5,985 bases of DNA from Bacteroidia bacterium (GCA_025996835.1 BNTU01000152.1:1-5985), one strand, 5' to 3'. Shown: positions 1 through 5,824, counted from the first letter of the stretch. Numbers and translations are program-made. Notes: a model not told the origin generated them from the letters alone.

Positions 1-3
1 AAT

Positions 4-33
4 TTGTCATTGCGGGCTCGACCTTACCCCTCC
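4..33 (-). repeat. Partial copy of the palindromic repeat at the 3' end of argF'
   Basis: On the minus strand, GTCGAGCCCGCAATGACAA (22-4) matches 18 of 19 bases of the repeat at 4837-4855. The left arm of the element (ATTGCGG in the full copy) is replaced by TAAG, which includes the argF' stop codon. The flank GGAGGGG (33-27) is also shared with the full copy (4823-4829). This is therefore a half or degenerate copy abutting the gene end. The window edge prevents seeing whether a second inverted copy lies further left, as it does in the exbD gene. Confidence 0.7.
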
Positions 34-980
34 AGCATCCGCTTAATCACCACTTGCGCCGAGATTTCGCGGTTGGCTGCTTCTTGAATTACGATGGATT
101 GGGGGCTTTCTATCACGTCGTCGGTTACTATCATGTTGCGGCGCACGGGGAGGCAGTGCATGAATTTGGCGTTGTTTGTCAAGTTCATTTTGGCTGTGTC
201 CACCGTCCATGACGTATCTTTGCTGAGGATTTTTCCGTAATTGGGGTCGGCGAAGGCTGACCAGTTTTTGGCGTAGATGAAATCGGCTCCGGCGAAGGCT
301 TTCGCTTGGTCGTATTCCAGTTTGGCATCGCGCACGAACTGCGGGGCTAATTCGTAGCCCGTGGGGTGCGTGATGACGAAATCTACATCTGCCTCGTTCA
401 TAAAGTCGGCAAACGAGTTGGGCACGGCTTGCGGCAATGCTTTGGGGTGCGGTGCCCATGTCAAAACTACTTTTGGGCGTGCTACGGTCTTGTGCTCCTC
501 AATCGTAATCAGGTCGGCGAATGCCTGTAAGGGGTGTGTGGTGGCACCTTCCATGCTGAAAACGGGTCTGCCGGAGTGTTGGATGAACTGTTGGATGATT
601 TTTTCGCTGTAATCATCCGCCTTGTTTTCAAAGGTGGCGAAAGCGCGCACGCCAATGATGTCGCAATAGCAACCCATCACGGGGATGGCTTCCAAGAGGT
701 GTTCCGACTTGTCGCCGTCCATCACCACGCCGCGTTCGGTTTCCAATTTCCACGCGCCCTGATTGACATCGAGCACCATTGTGTTCATGCCGAGATTCAT
801 ACCCGCTTTTTGAGTGCTCAGTCGGGTGCGCAGGCTGGAATTGAAAAACACCATCAGCAGGGTCTTGTTTTCACCGAGTGCCTTGTGGGCAAATCGGTTC
901 TGCTTCACTTCGAGAGCCTCTTTCACGGCGGCTTTCAGGTCGCCTAAATCTTTTACATTAGTATATGTCTTCATATTCAT
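24..980 (-). CDS. argF': N-succinylornithine (or N-acetylornithine) carbamoyltransferase
   Basis: This is a cytoplasmic arginine-biosynthesis enzyme that transfers the carbamoyl group of carbamoyl phosphate to an N-acylated ornithine, giving N-acylcitrulline. The 318 residues match the Bacteroides fragilis enzyme, as I recall it, along the whole length. Visible motifs are the carbamoyl-phosphate loop FFNSSLRTR (45-53, SLRTR in place of the STRTR of ordinary OTCases), HPLQ (149-152), a proline-rich loop around APHPKALPQAVP (176-187) and HCLP (275-278). The specificity position, Pro90 in B. fragilis and Glu92 in the Xanthomonas acetylornithine enzyme, is Ser92 here (GDKSEHLLEA). A small residue there favours the succinylated substrate, so succinylornithine is the inferred substrate. 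The start is ATG at 980; a second ATG two codons in (974) is equally possible. It is transcribed leftward from the promoter at 992-1022. No other arg gene is in view. The C-terminus ends MLEG, slightly shorter than I recall for B. fragilis, next to a repeat remnant. Confidence 0.95.
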   Translation of the reverse strand: MNMKTYTNVKDLGDLKAAVKEALEVKQNRFAHKALGENKTLLMVFFNSSLRTRLSTQKAGMNLGMNTMVLDVNQGAWKLETERGVVMDGDKSEHLLEAIPVMGCYCDIIGVRAFATFENKADDYSEKIIQQFIQHSGRPVFSMEGATTHPLQAFADLITIEEHKTVARPKVVLTWAPHPKALPQAVPNSFADFMNEADVDFVITHPTGYELAPQFVRDAKLEYDQAKAFAGADFIYAKNWSAFADPNYGKILSKDTSWTVDTAKMNLTNNAKFMHCLPVRRNMIVTDDVIESPQSIVIQEAANREISAQVVIKRMLEG

Positions 981-991
981 CTTATCAGCGA

Positions 992-1022
992 CAAAGGTAT
1001 GATTTTTTTTTCAAAAAAAAAA
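992..1022 (-). promoter_or_regulatory. Putative Bacteroidota promoter of argF'
   Basis: On the minus strand TACCTTTG (999-992) is a perfect -7 box of the TAnnTTTG type, 11 bp upstream of the argF' start codon. The -33 element is weak: at a 19-bp spacing only TTTT (1022-1019) is present instead of TTTG. The leader would be nearly absent, so the message would begin only a few bases before the ATG. Confidence 0.55.
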
Positions 1023-1049
1023 TTAGTTTTGCCAACTCAGAAAAAAAAA
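1003..1049. promoter_or_regulatory. A/T-tract cluster between divergent promoters
   Basis: A T9 run (1003-1011), one C, an A10 run (1013-1022) and an A9 run (1041-1049) lie between two divergent -7 boxes. Tracts of this length normally bend DNA and can act like UP elements. The first two are about one helical turn apart. The A9 run fills part of the spacer of the hydrolase promoter. A regulatory role is inference; the tracts themselves are seen. Confidence 0.4.
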
Positions 1050-1058
1050 CTACCTTTG
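1028..1058 (+). promoter_or_regulatory. Bacteroidota-type promoter of the hydrolase gene
   Basis: TTTG (1028-1031) is followed after exactly 19 bp by TACCTTTG (1051-1058). This is the textbook -33/-7 arrangement read by the Bacteroidota primary sigma factor. Transcription should start near 1064-1067, giving a leader of about 20 nt before ATG 1086. It is arranged back to back with the argF' promoter, and the two -7 boxes are identical in sequence. Confidence 0.8.
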
Positions 1059-1062
1059 CGGT

Positions 1063-1076
1063 CTGTAAATTTACAG
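1063..1076. promoter_or_regulatory. Perfect 14-bp palindrome, candidate operator
   Basis: CTGTAAATTTACAG is a perfect dyad lying between the -7 box and the start codon, covering the expected transcription start. This is where a dimeric repressor would block initiation. It has no loop, so it suits a DNA operator better than an RNA hairpin. No regulator gene is in the window and the motif does not identify a family. Confidence 0.45.
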
Positions 1077-1085
1077 TTAACAATA

Positions 1086-2204
1086 ATGAAAAAAGCAGTA
1101 TTCGCGTTGTTTATCAGTCTGGTCGTCCCGACGGTTTGGGGACAAGACAGTTTGCAACTTACACGCCCGCAAGAGCCTGTGAAGCCGTATCCTTATCATG
1201 AGGAGGAGGTTGTGTTTGAAAACACGGTGGATGGCATCACTTTGGCAGGAACGTTGACTCTGCCTAAGGAAGACGGCTATTTTCCGGCAGTCATATTGAT
1301 AAGTGGCAGCGGGGCACAAAACAGGGACGAGGAACTACTGGGACACAAGCCTTTCCTTGTTTTGGCAGATTTTCTAACGCAGAACGACATTGCCGTTTTG
1401 CGCTTCGACGACCGAGGCACAGGTGCTTCCAAGGGTGATTTTCAAACGGCTACAACGTTCGATTTTTCAAATGATGTGGAGGCGGGCGTCAAATATCTGC
1501 AAACGCGAAAAGAAATCAACGAGAACCAAATTGGCTTGGTGGGGCATAGCGAGGGCGGGATAATTGCCCCGATGGTTGCGGCGCGCTCCAAAGATATCGC
1601 CTTTATAATCCTGCTGGCGGGTCCCGGTGTGCGGGGCGACCAACTCCTTCTGATGCAGCAGGAAGCCATTATCAAGGCATCCGGAATGAGTGATTCTGCC
1701 CTGCAAGCGGCAAAAGCAATCAACACAAAAGTGTTTGACATCGTTGCCAAATCTACCGACCCGAAGCAATTGGCAACCGACCTGACAGCCATCCTGAAGC
1801 AACTTTTGAAAGATAATCCTGCCGCTAAACCGCAAGGGATGAGCGACAGTGATTTTATTGAGGCAACGGTCGCACAAGTTTCCAGCCCGTGGATGCAATA
1901 TTTCATCAAGTATGACCCTGCACAGGCATTAGAAAAGGTGCAATGCCCTGTTTTGGCTCTTGCCGGCTCAAACGATTTGCAAGTGCCGGCAACAGTAAAT
2001 CTGGAGGCAATAAAAGAGGCATTAGTTAAGGGGAAAAATAAAAATGCGTCCGCAAGAGAAATCCCCAATCTCAACCATTTGTTTCAGGAATGTGCGACAG
2101 GCTTGCCCTCCGAATACGCAACGATAGAGCAAACGTTTTCACCCATCGCCTTAGAGGAAATTTTGCAATGGCTAAAGTATGGGCAAGCGGATGAGTTGAA
2201 TTAG
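1086..2204 (+). CDS. Exported alpha/beta hydrolase (serine hydrolase, esterase/peptidase-like)
   Basis: This is a 372-residue serine hydrolase of the alpha/beta fold; its substrate is unknown. The start at 1086 is chosen over an upstream in-frame ATG (999) for two reasons: it follows the strong promoter, and it opens a signal peptide (MKKAVFALFISLVVPTVWG, probable cut near residue 19 before QDS). The protein is thus likely periplasmic, and no lipobox cysteine is seen. A short beta-strand segment is followed by the oxyanion-loop region SGSGAQNRDE (73-82), RFDDRGTGASKG (106-117) and the nucleophile elbow GHSEGG with Ser155. The acid is probably Asp297 (AGSND) and the base His331 (NLNHLFQ). Residues about 190-275 form a helical lid. 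The full triad suggests an active enzyme. Similar proteins are often annotated as S9/S33-like peptidases or acyl esterases, which cannot be told apart here. No Shine-Dalgarno is visible, as is usual in this phylum. It appears monocistronic. Confidence 0.88.
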   Translation: MKKAVFALFISLVVPTVWGQDSLQLTRPQEPVKPYPYHEEEVVFENTVDGITLAGTLTLPKEDGYFPAVILISGSGAQNRDEELLGHKPFLVLADFLTQNDIAVLRFDDRGTGASKGDFQTATTFDFSNDVEAGVKYLQTRKEINENQIGLVGHSEGGIIAPMVAARSKDIAFIILLAGPGVRGDQLLLMQQEAIIKASGMSDSALQAAKAINTKVFDIVAKSTDPKQLATDLTAILKQLLKDNPAAKPQGMSDSDFIEATVAQVSSPWMQYFIKYDPAQALEKVQCPVLALAGSNDLQVPATVNLEAIKEALVKGKNKNASAREIPNLNHLFQECATGLPSEYATIEQTFSPIALEEILQWLKYGQADELN

Positions 2205-2215
2205 TTTTTTCCTAC

Positions 2216-2236
2216 AATCTTTCTGGCAAGATTTTT
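2216..2236 (+). terminator. Weak intrinsic terminator candidate after the hydrolase
   Basis: AATCTT (2216-2221) and AAGATT (2228-2233) form a 6-bp perfect stem around a 6-base loop. The T run (2232-2236) directly continues the stem. The stem is AT-rich and therefore unstable. It lies 12 bp after the hydrolase stop (2202-2204), and an additional T6 run (2205-2210) lies just before it. This is the only hairpin seen between the hydrolase and grpE. Confidence 0.35.
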
Positions 2237-2268
2237 GATAGTATTATGCAGATAAACATACGAATTTG
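2234..2268 (+). promoter_or_regulatory. Degenerate promoter candidate upstream of grpE
   Basis: TTTG (2234-2237) is followed 21 bp later by TACGAATTTG (2259-2268), which has the TA and TTTG of the -7 box but four bases between them instead of two. The site overlaps the terminator candidate. No CIRCE inverted repeat (TTAGCACTC-N9-GAGTGCTAA) is present, so HrcA control is not indicated. grpE may instead use another promoter or read-through from the hydrolase. Confidence 0.25.
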
Positions 2269-2280
2269 CGATTATTATTG

Positions 2281-2288
2281 AAAGGAGG
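2281..2288 (+). promoter_or_regulatory. Strong Shine-Dalgarno that sets the grpE start
   Basis: AAAGGAGG lies 7 bases before ATG 2296 and is near-perfectly complementary to the 16S rRNA tail. It rules out the upstream TTG at 2266, which would place the site inside the coding sequence. Such sites are uncommon in Bacteroidota. Confidence 0.85.
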
Positions 2289-2295
2289 ATTGATT

Positions 2296-2892
2296 ATGAG
2301 CAAGAAAGATTTTAAAAAGGCAACAGACGACCTGACAAATCAGCAGAAACCGGAAGAAATTTTGGAAACGACTGACAATTTGGCAGATGTGGCGACTGCG
2401 GAGGAGGCTGAAAGTGCTGAGGAAGTGGTGGAAGCGGAGGAAATAGTGGCACCGGATACCGCCAAAGAATTGGAGCGCGTGAAAGATGCTTACCTGCACC
2501 TGATGGCTGAATACGACAATTACCGGAAGCGCACCATCAAAGAAAAAGCCGACCTCATCAAAAATGGCGGCGAGAAAACCCTCGTGGGCCTGCTGCCCAT
2601 CATTGACGATTTTGAACGGGCGTTGGACACGGTTGATAAAGCAACCGATTTGGCGGCTGTGAAAGAGGGTGTGGACTTGATTTATCAAAAATTCATCGCT
2701 TTCCTGACATCCAACGGCGTGACGGCGATGACAACGGTTGGCGAGGCGTTCGACCCCGAACTGCACGAGGCGGTGGCACTCGTTCCCAACCCCGATGAGG
2801 CTCAAAAAGGCAAAATCATCGACAATTTGCAAACCGGATACACATTAAACGACAAGGTCATTCGCCATGCCAAGGTGGCTGTAGCAGACTGA
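2296..2892 (+). CDS. grpE: GrpE, nucleotide exchange factor for DnaK
   Basis: GrpE is a cytoplasmic co-chaperone that releases ADP from the Hsp70 DnaK and resets its folding cycle. It is a homodimer and may act as a thermosensor. The product is 198 residues from ATG 2296. The N-terminus (1-55) is disordered and very acidic (repeated EE/EA). A long dimerisation helix follows (about 56-100, with LMAEYDNYRKRT at 69-80). Next come the four-helix-bundle segment (LLPIIDDFERAL, 99-110) and the C-terminal beta domain. That domain holds the family signature: AFDPELHEAV (151-160), then GYTLNDKVIRHAKVAV (181-196). It is the first gene of the chaperone cluster, with dnaJ starting 15 bp after its stop. 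The length and motifs are normal for the family. Confidence 0.96.
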   Translation: MSKKDFKKATDDLTNQQKPEEILETTDNLADVATAEEAESAEEVVEAEEIVAPDTAKELERVKDAYLHLMAEYDNYRKRTIKEKADLIKNGGEKTLVGLLPIIDDFERALDTVDKATDLAAVKEGVDLIYQKFIAFLTSNGVTAMTTVGEAFDPELHEAVALVPNPDEAQKGKIIDNLQTGYTLNDKVIRHAKVAVAD

Positions 2893-2907
2893 CTGACAAC
2901 ACGATAG

Positions 2908-4077
2908 ATGGCAACAATAACGAAGCGTGATTATTACGAGGTGCTGGAGGTGTCCCGCAGCGCAACAGGAGAGGAGATTAAGCGTTCTTACCGCCGAAAA
3001 GCAATTGAGTTTCACCCCGACAAAAATCCGGGTGACAAGGCGGCAGAAGACAAGTTCAAAGAAGCCGCAGAAGCCTACGATGTGCTCAGCGATGCCGGTA
3101 AGCGTAGTCGCTACGACCGGTTTGGGCACGCCGGTGTGGGCGGTGCAAGCGGCGGTGGCGGCGGCTGGACGGTGGAAGATATTTTCCAACAGTTCGGCGA
3201 TGTTTTCGCGGAACATTTTGGCGGCAACGGTCGGTTTGCCACCTTCACAACCGGATTTGGCGGTGGCAGAGGGCAACAGCAACGCTACGTCAATCGCGGT
3301 TCAGACCTCCGCGTGAAAGTCAAACTGACCCTCAACGAAATTGCTGCGGGCGTTGAAAAGAAAATCAAGGTGCGCAAATATGTTGCCTGCCAACAGTGTC
3401 ACGGCAGGGGTGCCGAAAACGAGCGCGCCTACGCCACTTGCCCCACCTGCCAGGGACACGGACAAGTCGTCCAAACCATCAACAGCGTCTTCGGACGGAT
3501 GCAAACTGCCGCAGAGTGTCCGCATTGCAACGGCGAAGGCAAACGCATTGCGCAAAAATGCCCCCGTTGCAGCGGCGAAGGCATCGTGCAAGACGAAGAA
3601 ATCATCACCTTAAAAATTCCGGCGGGTGTGGAAGAGGGTATGCAAATTGCCTTTCGACAGAAGGGCAACGCGGCGCGGCGCGGCGGCATCAACGGCGATT
3701 TGCACGTACTCATTGAGGAGGAAGAGCATCCGGAACTGATTCGCGACCAACAAGATATCATCTACAACCTCGTGCTCACGTTCCCACAGGCGGCGATGGG
3801 GGCTTCGCTCGAAGTCCCGACCTTGGATGGCAAAGCCAAAATCAAGATTGACCCGGGCACCCAGCCGGGGAAGTTGTTGCGACTGAAAAACAAAGGTTTA
3901 CCCGCCATCAACCGCCACGGGACAGGCGATTTGCTGGTAAATATATCCGTTTATGTGCCGGAAAAACTCACTAAGGAGCAGGAAAAAAGCATTTCAGAAA
4001 TGGCTAATCTGCCCAATTTTCAGCCCACCGATGCAGCGAGGGAGTTTGTTGAACTTAAATTTCGAAATTTTCAATAA
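2908..4077 (+). CDS. dnaJ: DnaJ (Hsp40) chaperone, class I
   Basis: DnaJ is a cytoplasmic co-chaperone that binds unfolded protein and stimulates DnaK ATPase. The 389 residues have the complete class I layout. The J domain spans about 7-71, with HPD at 36-38. A Gly-rich linker (about 73-125) contains the helix [10 protein letters not shown] (91-100). Four CxxCxGxG zinc motifs follow: CQQCHGRG (161), CPTCQGHG (178), CPHCNGEG (204) and CPRCSGEG (218), enough for two zinc ions. The C-terminal substrate-binding domains run to about 350 and end in a dimerisation tail. All key residues are kept, so it should be functional. It begins 15 bp after grpE without a clear ribosome site and ends 3 bp before the first exbD-like gene, so it probably shares their transcript. 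dnaK is not in the window. Confidence 0.97.
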   Translation: MATITKRDYYEVLEVSRSATGEEIKRSYRRKAIEFHPDKNPGDKAAEDKFKEAAEAYDVLSDAGKRSRYDRFGHAGVGGASGGGGGWTVEDIFQQFGDVFAEHFGGNGRFATFTTGFGGGRGQQQRYVNRGSDLRVKVKLTLNEIAAGVEKKIKVRKYVACQQCHGRGAENERAYATCPTCQGHGQVVQTINSVFGRMQTAAECPHCNGEGKRIAQKCPRCSGEGIVQDEEIITLKIPAGVEEGMQIAFRQKGNAARRGGINGDLHVLIEEEEHPELIRDQQDIIYNLVLTFPQAAMGASLEVPTLDGKAKIKIDPGTQPGKLLRLKNKGLPAINRHGTGDLLVNISVYVPEKLTKEQEKSISEMANLPNFQPTDAAREFVELKFRNFQ

Positions 4078-4080
4078 CAA

Positions 4081-4617
4081 ATGATGGCAAACGGCGGATT
4101 TTCATTCAATAAAAGGCAGAAACGGAAGCCGGGCATTAGTTCCAGTGCTTCGGCTGATATTGCGTTTTTGTTGCTTGTGTTCTTCCTGATAACCAGTTCG
4201 TTAGATATGCAGACAGGGATTTATCGCCGCATGGATGCCTCTGCTGCCGAAGATGCCCTCAAGCAGCGCACTAACATTTTGGAACGCAACCTGTTAGAAC
4301 TAACGATTGACGAAAACAGCCAACTTATTTACAACGATTCAGTGTTTGACACCAACAATCTGCGCGAGTTGAGCAAAACATTCATTGCCAACCCCAATCA
4401 CGTTGATTTTTTGCCCGAAGACCCATCCAAACACGTCATCAACCTGAAAATCAGCAGAGAAGCCAACTACGAAACCTACTTGCTCGTGCTGAACGAACTG
4501 ACCGCCGCCTACAACGAATTGCGCAAAGCAAGCAACGACACCCTCCGCACACTGTACCCAATGCACATTTCCGAAACAGAACTCGCTGATAATCAAACGA
4601 AAGGAGGCAAACCATGA
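4081..4617 (+). CDS. exbD: ExbD/TolR-family biopolymer transporter subunit (first of pair)
   Basis: ExbD-like proteins sit in the inner membrane with ExbB and use the proton motive force to drive TonB or another periplasmic partner. The 178-residue product has a basic cytoplasmic N-terminus (KRQKRKPG) and one membrane helix, DIAFLLLVFFLITSSL (26-41). The helix starts at Asp26, the equivalent of the essential proton-carrying Asp25 of E. coli ExbD. A periplasmic domain of about 135 residues follows, ending in a polar tail. ATG 4081 is followed directly by a second ATG (4084), and either could be the start. It begins 3 bp after dnaJ, and its TGA overlaps the next ATG (ATGA), indicating translational coupling. 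Two successive ExbD-like proteins are common in Bacteroidota, but normally beside exbB, which is missing here. Membership of the family is sure; the exact role (ExbD or TolR type) is not. Confidence 0.88.
   Translation: MMANGGFSFNKRQKRKPGISSSASADIAFLLLVFFLITSSLDMQTGIYRRMDASAAEDALKQRTNILERNLLELTIDENSQLIYNDSVFDTNNLRELSKTFIANPNHVDFLPEDPSKHVINLKISREANYETYLLVLNELTAAYNELRKASNDTLRTLYPMHISETELADNQTKGGKP
4600..4607 (+). promoter_or_regulatory. Strong Shine-Dalgarno of the second exbD
   Basis: AAAGGAGG lies 6 bases before ATG 4614, inside the last codons of the first exbD gene. It supports this start and shows that the second gene can recruit ribosomes itself in addition to coupling through the ATGA overlap. 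Confidence 0.8.
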
Positions 4618-5156
4618 ACCGTTTTCGCCGCACCAAAAATCAAATGTCATTCGAGATAAACACGGCATCCTTGCCCGATTTGGTATTCACCGTCCTGTTT
4701 TTTTTCATGATTACAACCCATTTTCAGACCGTTCCTAACCAACTGAAAATTGATGTGCCGACAGCCACCGAGTTGCAAAAGTTGCAAGAAAGGTCATTGA
4801 TTATTTACATCATGGTTGGAAAGGAGGGGATTGCGGGTCAAGCCCGCAATGACAATGGTGCCTCACAGCTCGTCATTGCGGGCTTGACCCGCAACCCCCT
4901 GAAAGAAATACCCAACTTGCAAATACAACTCAACAACGAAATTATCACATTGGAACAACTGCCGGAAAAGTTGCAAAATCTGAAAAATAACATCCCCGAA
5001 GCCGACCACACCCAACTGACGACCATCCTCAAAATGGATAGAAACACACCGATGGGCTTAGTCAGCGACATCAAAAACCACCTCCGCAAGGCAGAAATTT
5101 TGACCATCCACTACTCAGCCAACCGTCATTTAGCCACATCCGCCAAAAAGTCGTAA
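4614..5156 (+). CDS. exbD: ExbD/TolR-family protein (second of pair) with an in-frame palindromic-repeat insertion
   Basis: This 180-residue partner of the preceding protein is probably part of the same inner-membrane proton-driven complex. A basic N-terminus (RFRRTK) is followed by NTASLPD and a single membrane helix, DLVFTVLFFFMITTHF (22-37). Asp22 is the conserved proton-binding residue. The periplasmic domain includes VPTATELQKLQERSLIIYI (48-66), IQLNNE (104-109) and a conserved C-terminal part (MGLVSDIKNHLRKAE near 152-166). Between strands IIYIMVGK and IQLNNE, residues 71-96 (roughly EGIAGQARND...VIAGLTRNPL) are encoded by an inverted pair of a short palindromic repeat and look foreign to the family. 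The frame stays open, and everything after the insert is conserved, so the gene is probably functional. The last 10 codons overlap the convergent DUF2461 gene. Confidence 0.87.
   Translation: MNRFRRTKNQMSFEINTASLPDLVFTVLFFFMITTHFQTVPNQLKIDVPTATELQKLQERSLIIYIMVGKEGIAGQARNDNGASQLVIAGLTRNPLKEIPNLQIQLNNEIITLEQLPEKLQNLKNNIPEADHTQLTTILKMDRNTPMGLVSDIKNHLRKAEILTIHYSANRHLATSAKKS
4825..4900. repeat. Inverted pair of a ~28-bp palindromic repeat within exbD
   Basis: The arms 4825-4853 and 4872-4900 are reverse complements over 29 bp with one mismatch (4830/4895), separated by 18 bp. Each arm is itself palindromic: TTGCGGG-TCAAG-CCCGCAA (4831-4849) and its inverse in the second arm. A third, partial copy lies at 4-33. 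The mRNA could form one long hairpin. Sequences of this type (GTCATTGCGGGCTTGACCCGCAA) are, as I recall, dispersed short repeats in many bacterial genomes. Their translations such as IAGLTRN and AGQARND recur in database proteins. Confidence 0.9.
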
Positions 5157-5824
5157 AGCGGATTAAGCGGCGCAAACTGTGCTTCCATCAGCGAAACTAA
5201 GTCATTGGAATAGAATGTTTTTTCAATCCCAAAACTTTTGTGCAACCACAGTCCTTTGCGCTGTATCCAAGGTTGGAAATATTCATCTAATTCATTGGGA
5301 ATGGGGCGTTTGTAAGCATCGCCGCCCAATTCAAACTTGTGCTTTCCGGTCAAATCTTTTGTGATTTGTTTGAAATGTTCGGGGGCAAATTGTATTGCCT
5401 CGCGGTATTCTGTCATCGTTTTGGCACCGGCGTTGAACATTCCCATGCCAATGCTGATGCCGTTTTTGCCGATTTCCAAATAGAATCCGGGGAAAGAAGC
5501 CCACGCCGAGTCGTCGCTGTGGGGGAATGGTCGCTGAAACGAAATCCACATGTGCTCCTTGTAGGGCGTTTTGTCCTTTGAAAAACGGATGTCGCGATAG
5601 ATGCGCGACACCATTTTGGCAGGATTCAATAACATCTCCGCATCCATCGCGTAGAAAAACGGCGACAACGCCACCGCCAAAGCCTTCAACGGCTCCAGCA
5701 CTGCCGTTTCGTAAATCTTCTTGTTGGCATCAAACCACGGCTTGTGGTTGTTGTCGTACAAGTCCTTGAAAAATTGGAATGTTTCGGGCGAAAAACCCGT
5801 GAATGCTTGTGTTTTATTGCTCAT
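5126..5824 (-). CDS. DUF2461 domain protein (TIGR02453-like)
   Basis: This 232-residue cytoplasmic protein spans a single DUF2461 domain, whose function is not established. Family hallmarks visible are FSPETFQFFKDLYDNNHKPW (11-30), FDANKKIYE (31-39), and the region SRIYRDIRFSKDKTPYKEH (73-91), rich in the Arg/Asp/Lys pattern typical of the family. These are followed by GFYLEIG and the Gly-rich GISIGMGMFN. There is no signal peptide or membrane segment. The start ATG 5824 lies in the last unit of a tandem repeat, and GAGG eight bases upstream can serve as ribosome site. It is downstream of a phosphosugar mutase gene on the same strand, probably in one transcript. Its 3' end overlaps the second exbD by 31 bp (5126-5156). 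The first residues (MSNKTQA) precede the conserved domain. Confidence 0.9.
   Translation of the reverse strand: MSNKTQAFTGFSPETFQFFKDLYDNNHKPWFDANKKIYETAVLEPLKALAVALSPFFYAMDAEMLLNPAKMVSRIYRDIRFSKDKTPYKEHMWISFQRPFPHSDDSAWASFPGFYLEIGKNGISIGMGMFNAGAKTMTEYREAIQFAPEHFKQITKDLTGKHKFELGGDAYKRPIPNELDEYFQPWIQRKGLWLHKSFGIEKTFYSNDLVSLMEAQFAPLNPLYDFLADVAK

Noticed and set aside
534..947. Open frame of 137 codons on the plus strand opposite argF'
   Set aside because: It lies wholly antisense to a clearly conserved gene, has no recognisable domain and no promoter or ribosome site; it is a shadow frame.
999..1085. In-frame upstream start giving a 29-residue longer hydrolase
   Set aside because: It would begin upstream of the promoter's -7 box, and its lysine-rich leader would bury the signal peptide that starts at 1086.
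2266..2295. Longer grpE starting at TTG 2266
   Set aside because: The strong Shine-Dalgarno at 2281-2288 fits ATG 2296, and the added residues are not like GrpE.
2205..2295. Search for a CIRCE (HrcA) operator before grpE
   Set aside because: No TTAGCACTC or GAGTGCTAA half-site is present in the spacer.
2845..3282. Open frame of 145 codons on the minus strand opposite dnaJ
   Set aside because: It is antisense to the J domain and Gly-rich region, is Cys/Ala/Thr-rich without a domain, and is explained by codon bias of dnaJ.
4820..4827. Internal AAAGGAGG inside the second exbD
   Set aside because: No ATG, GTG or TTG start lies at a suitable distance with a meaningful frame; it is probably produced by the Gly-Lys-Glu codons and the repeat edge.
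5138..5163. ATCCGC...GCGGAT inverted repeat at the exbD/DUF2461 3' overlap as a bidirectional terminator
   Set aside because: The stem is only 6 bp with a 14-base loop, and no T run follows on either strand.
5339..5581. Open frame of 80 codons on the plus strand opposite the DUF2461 gene
   Set aside because: It is antisense to a conserved domain, with no ribosome site and no recognisable features.
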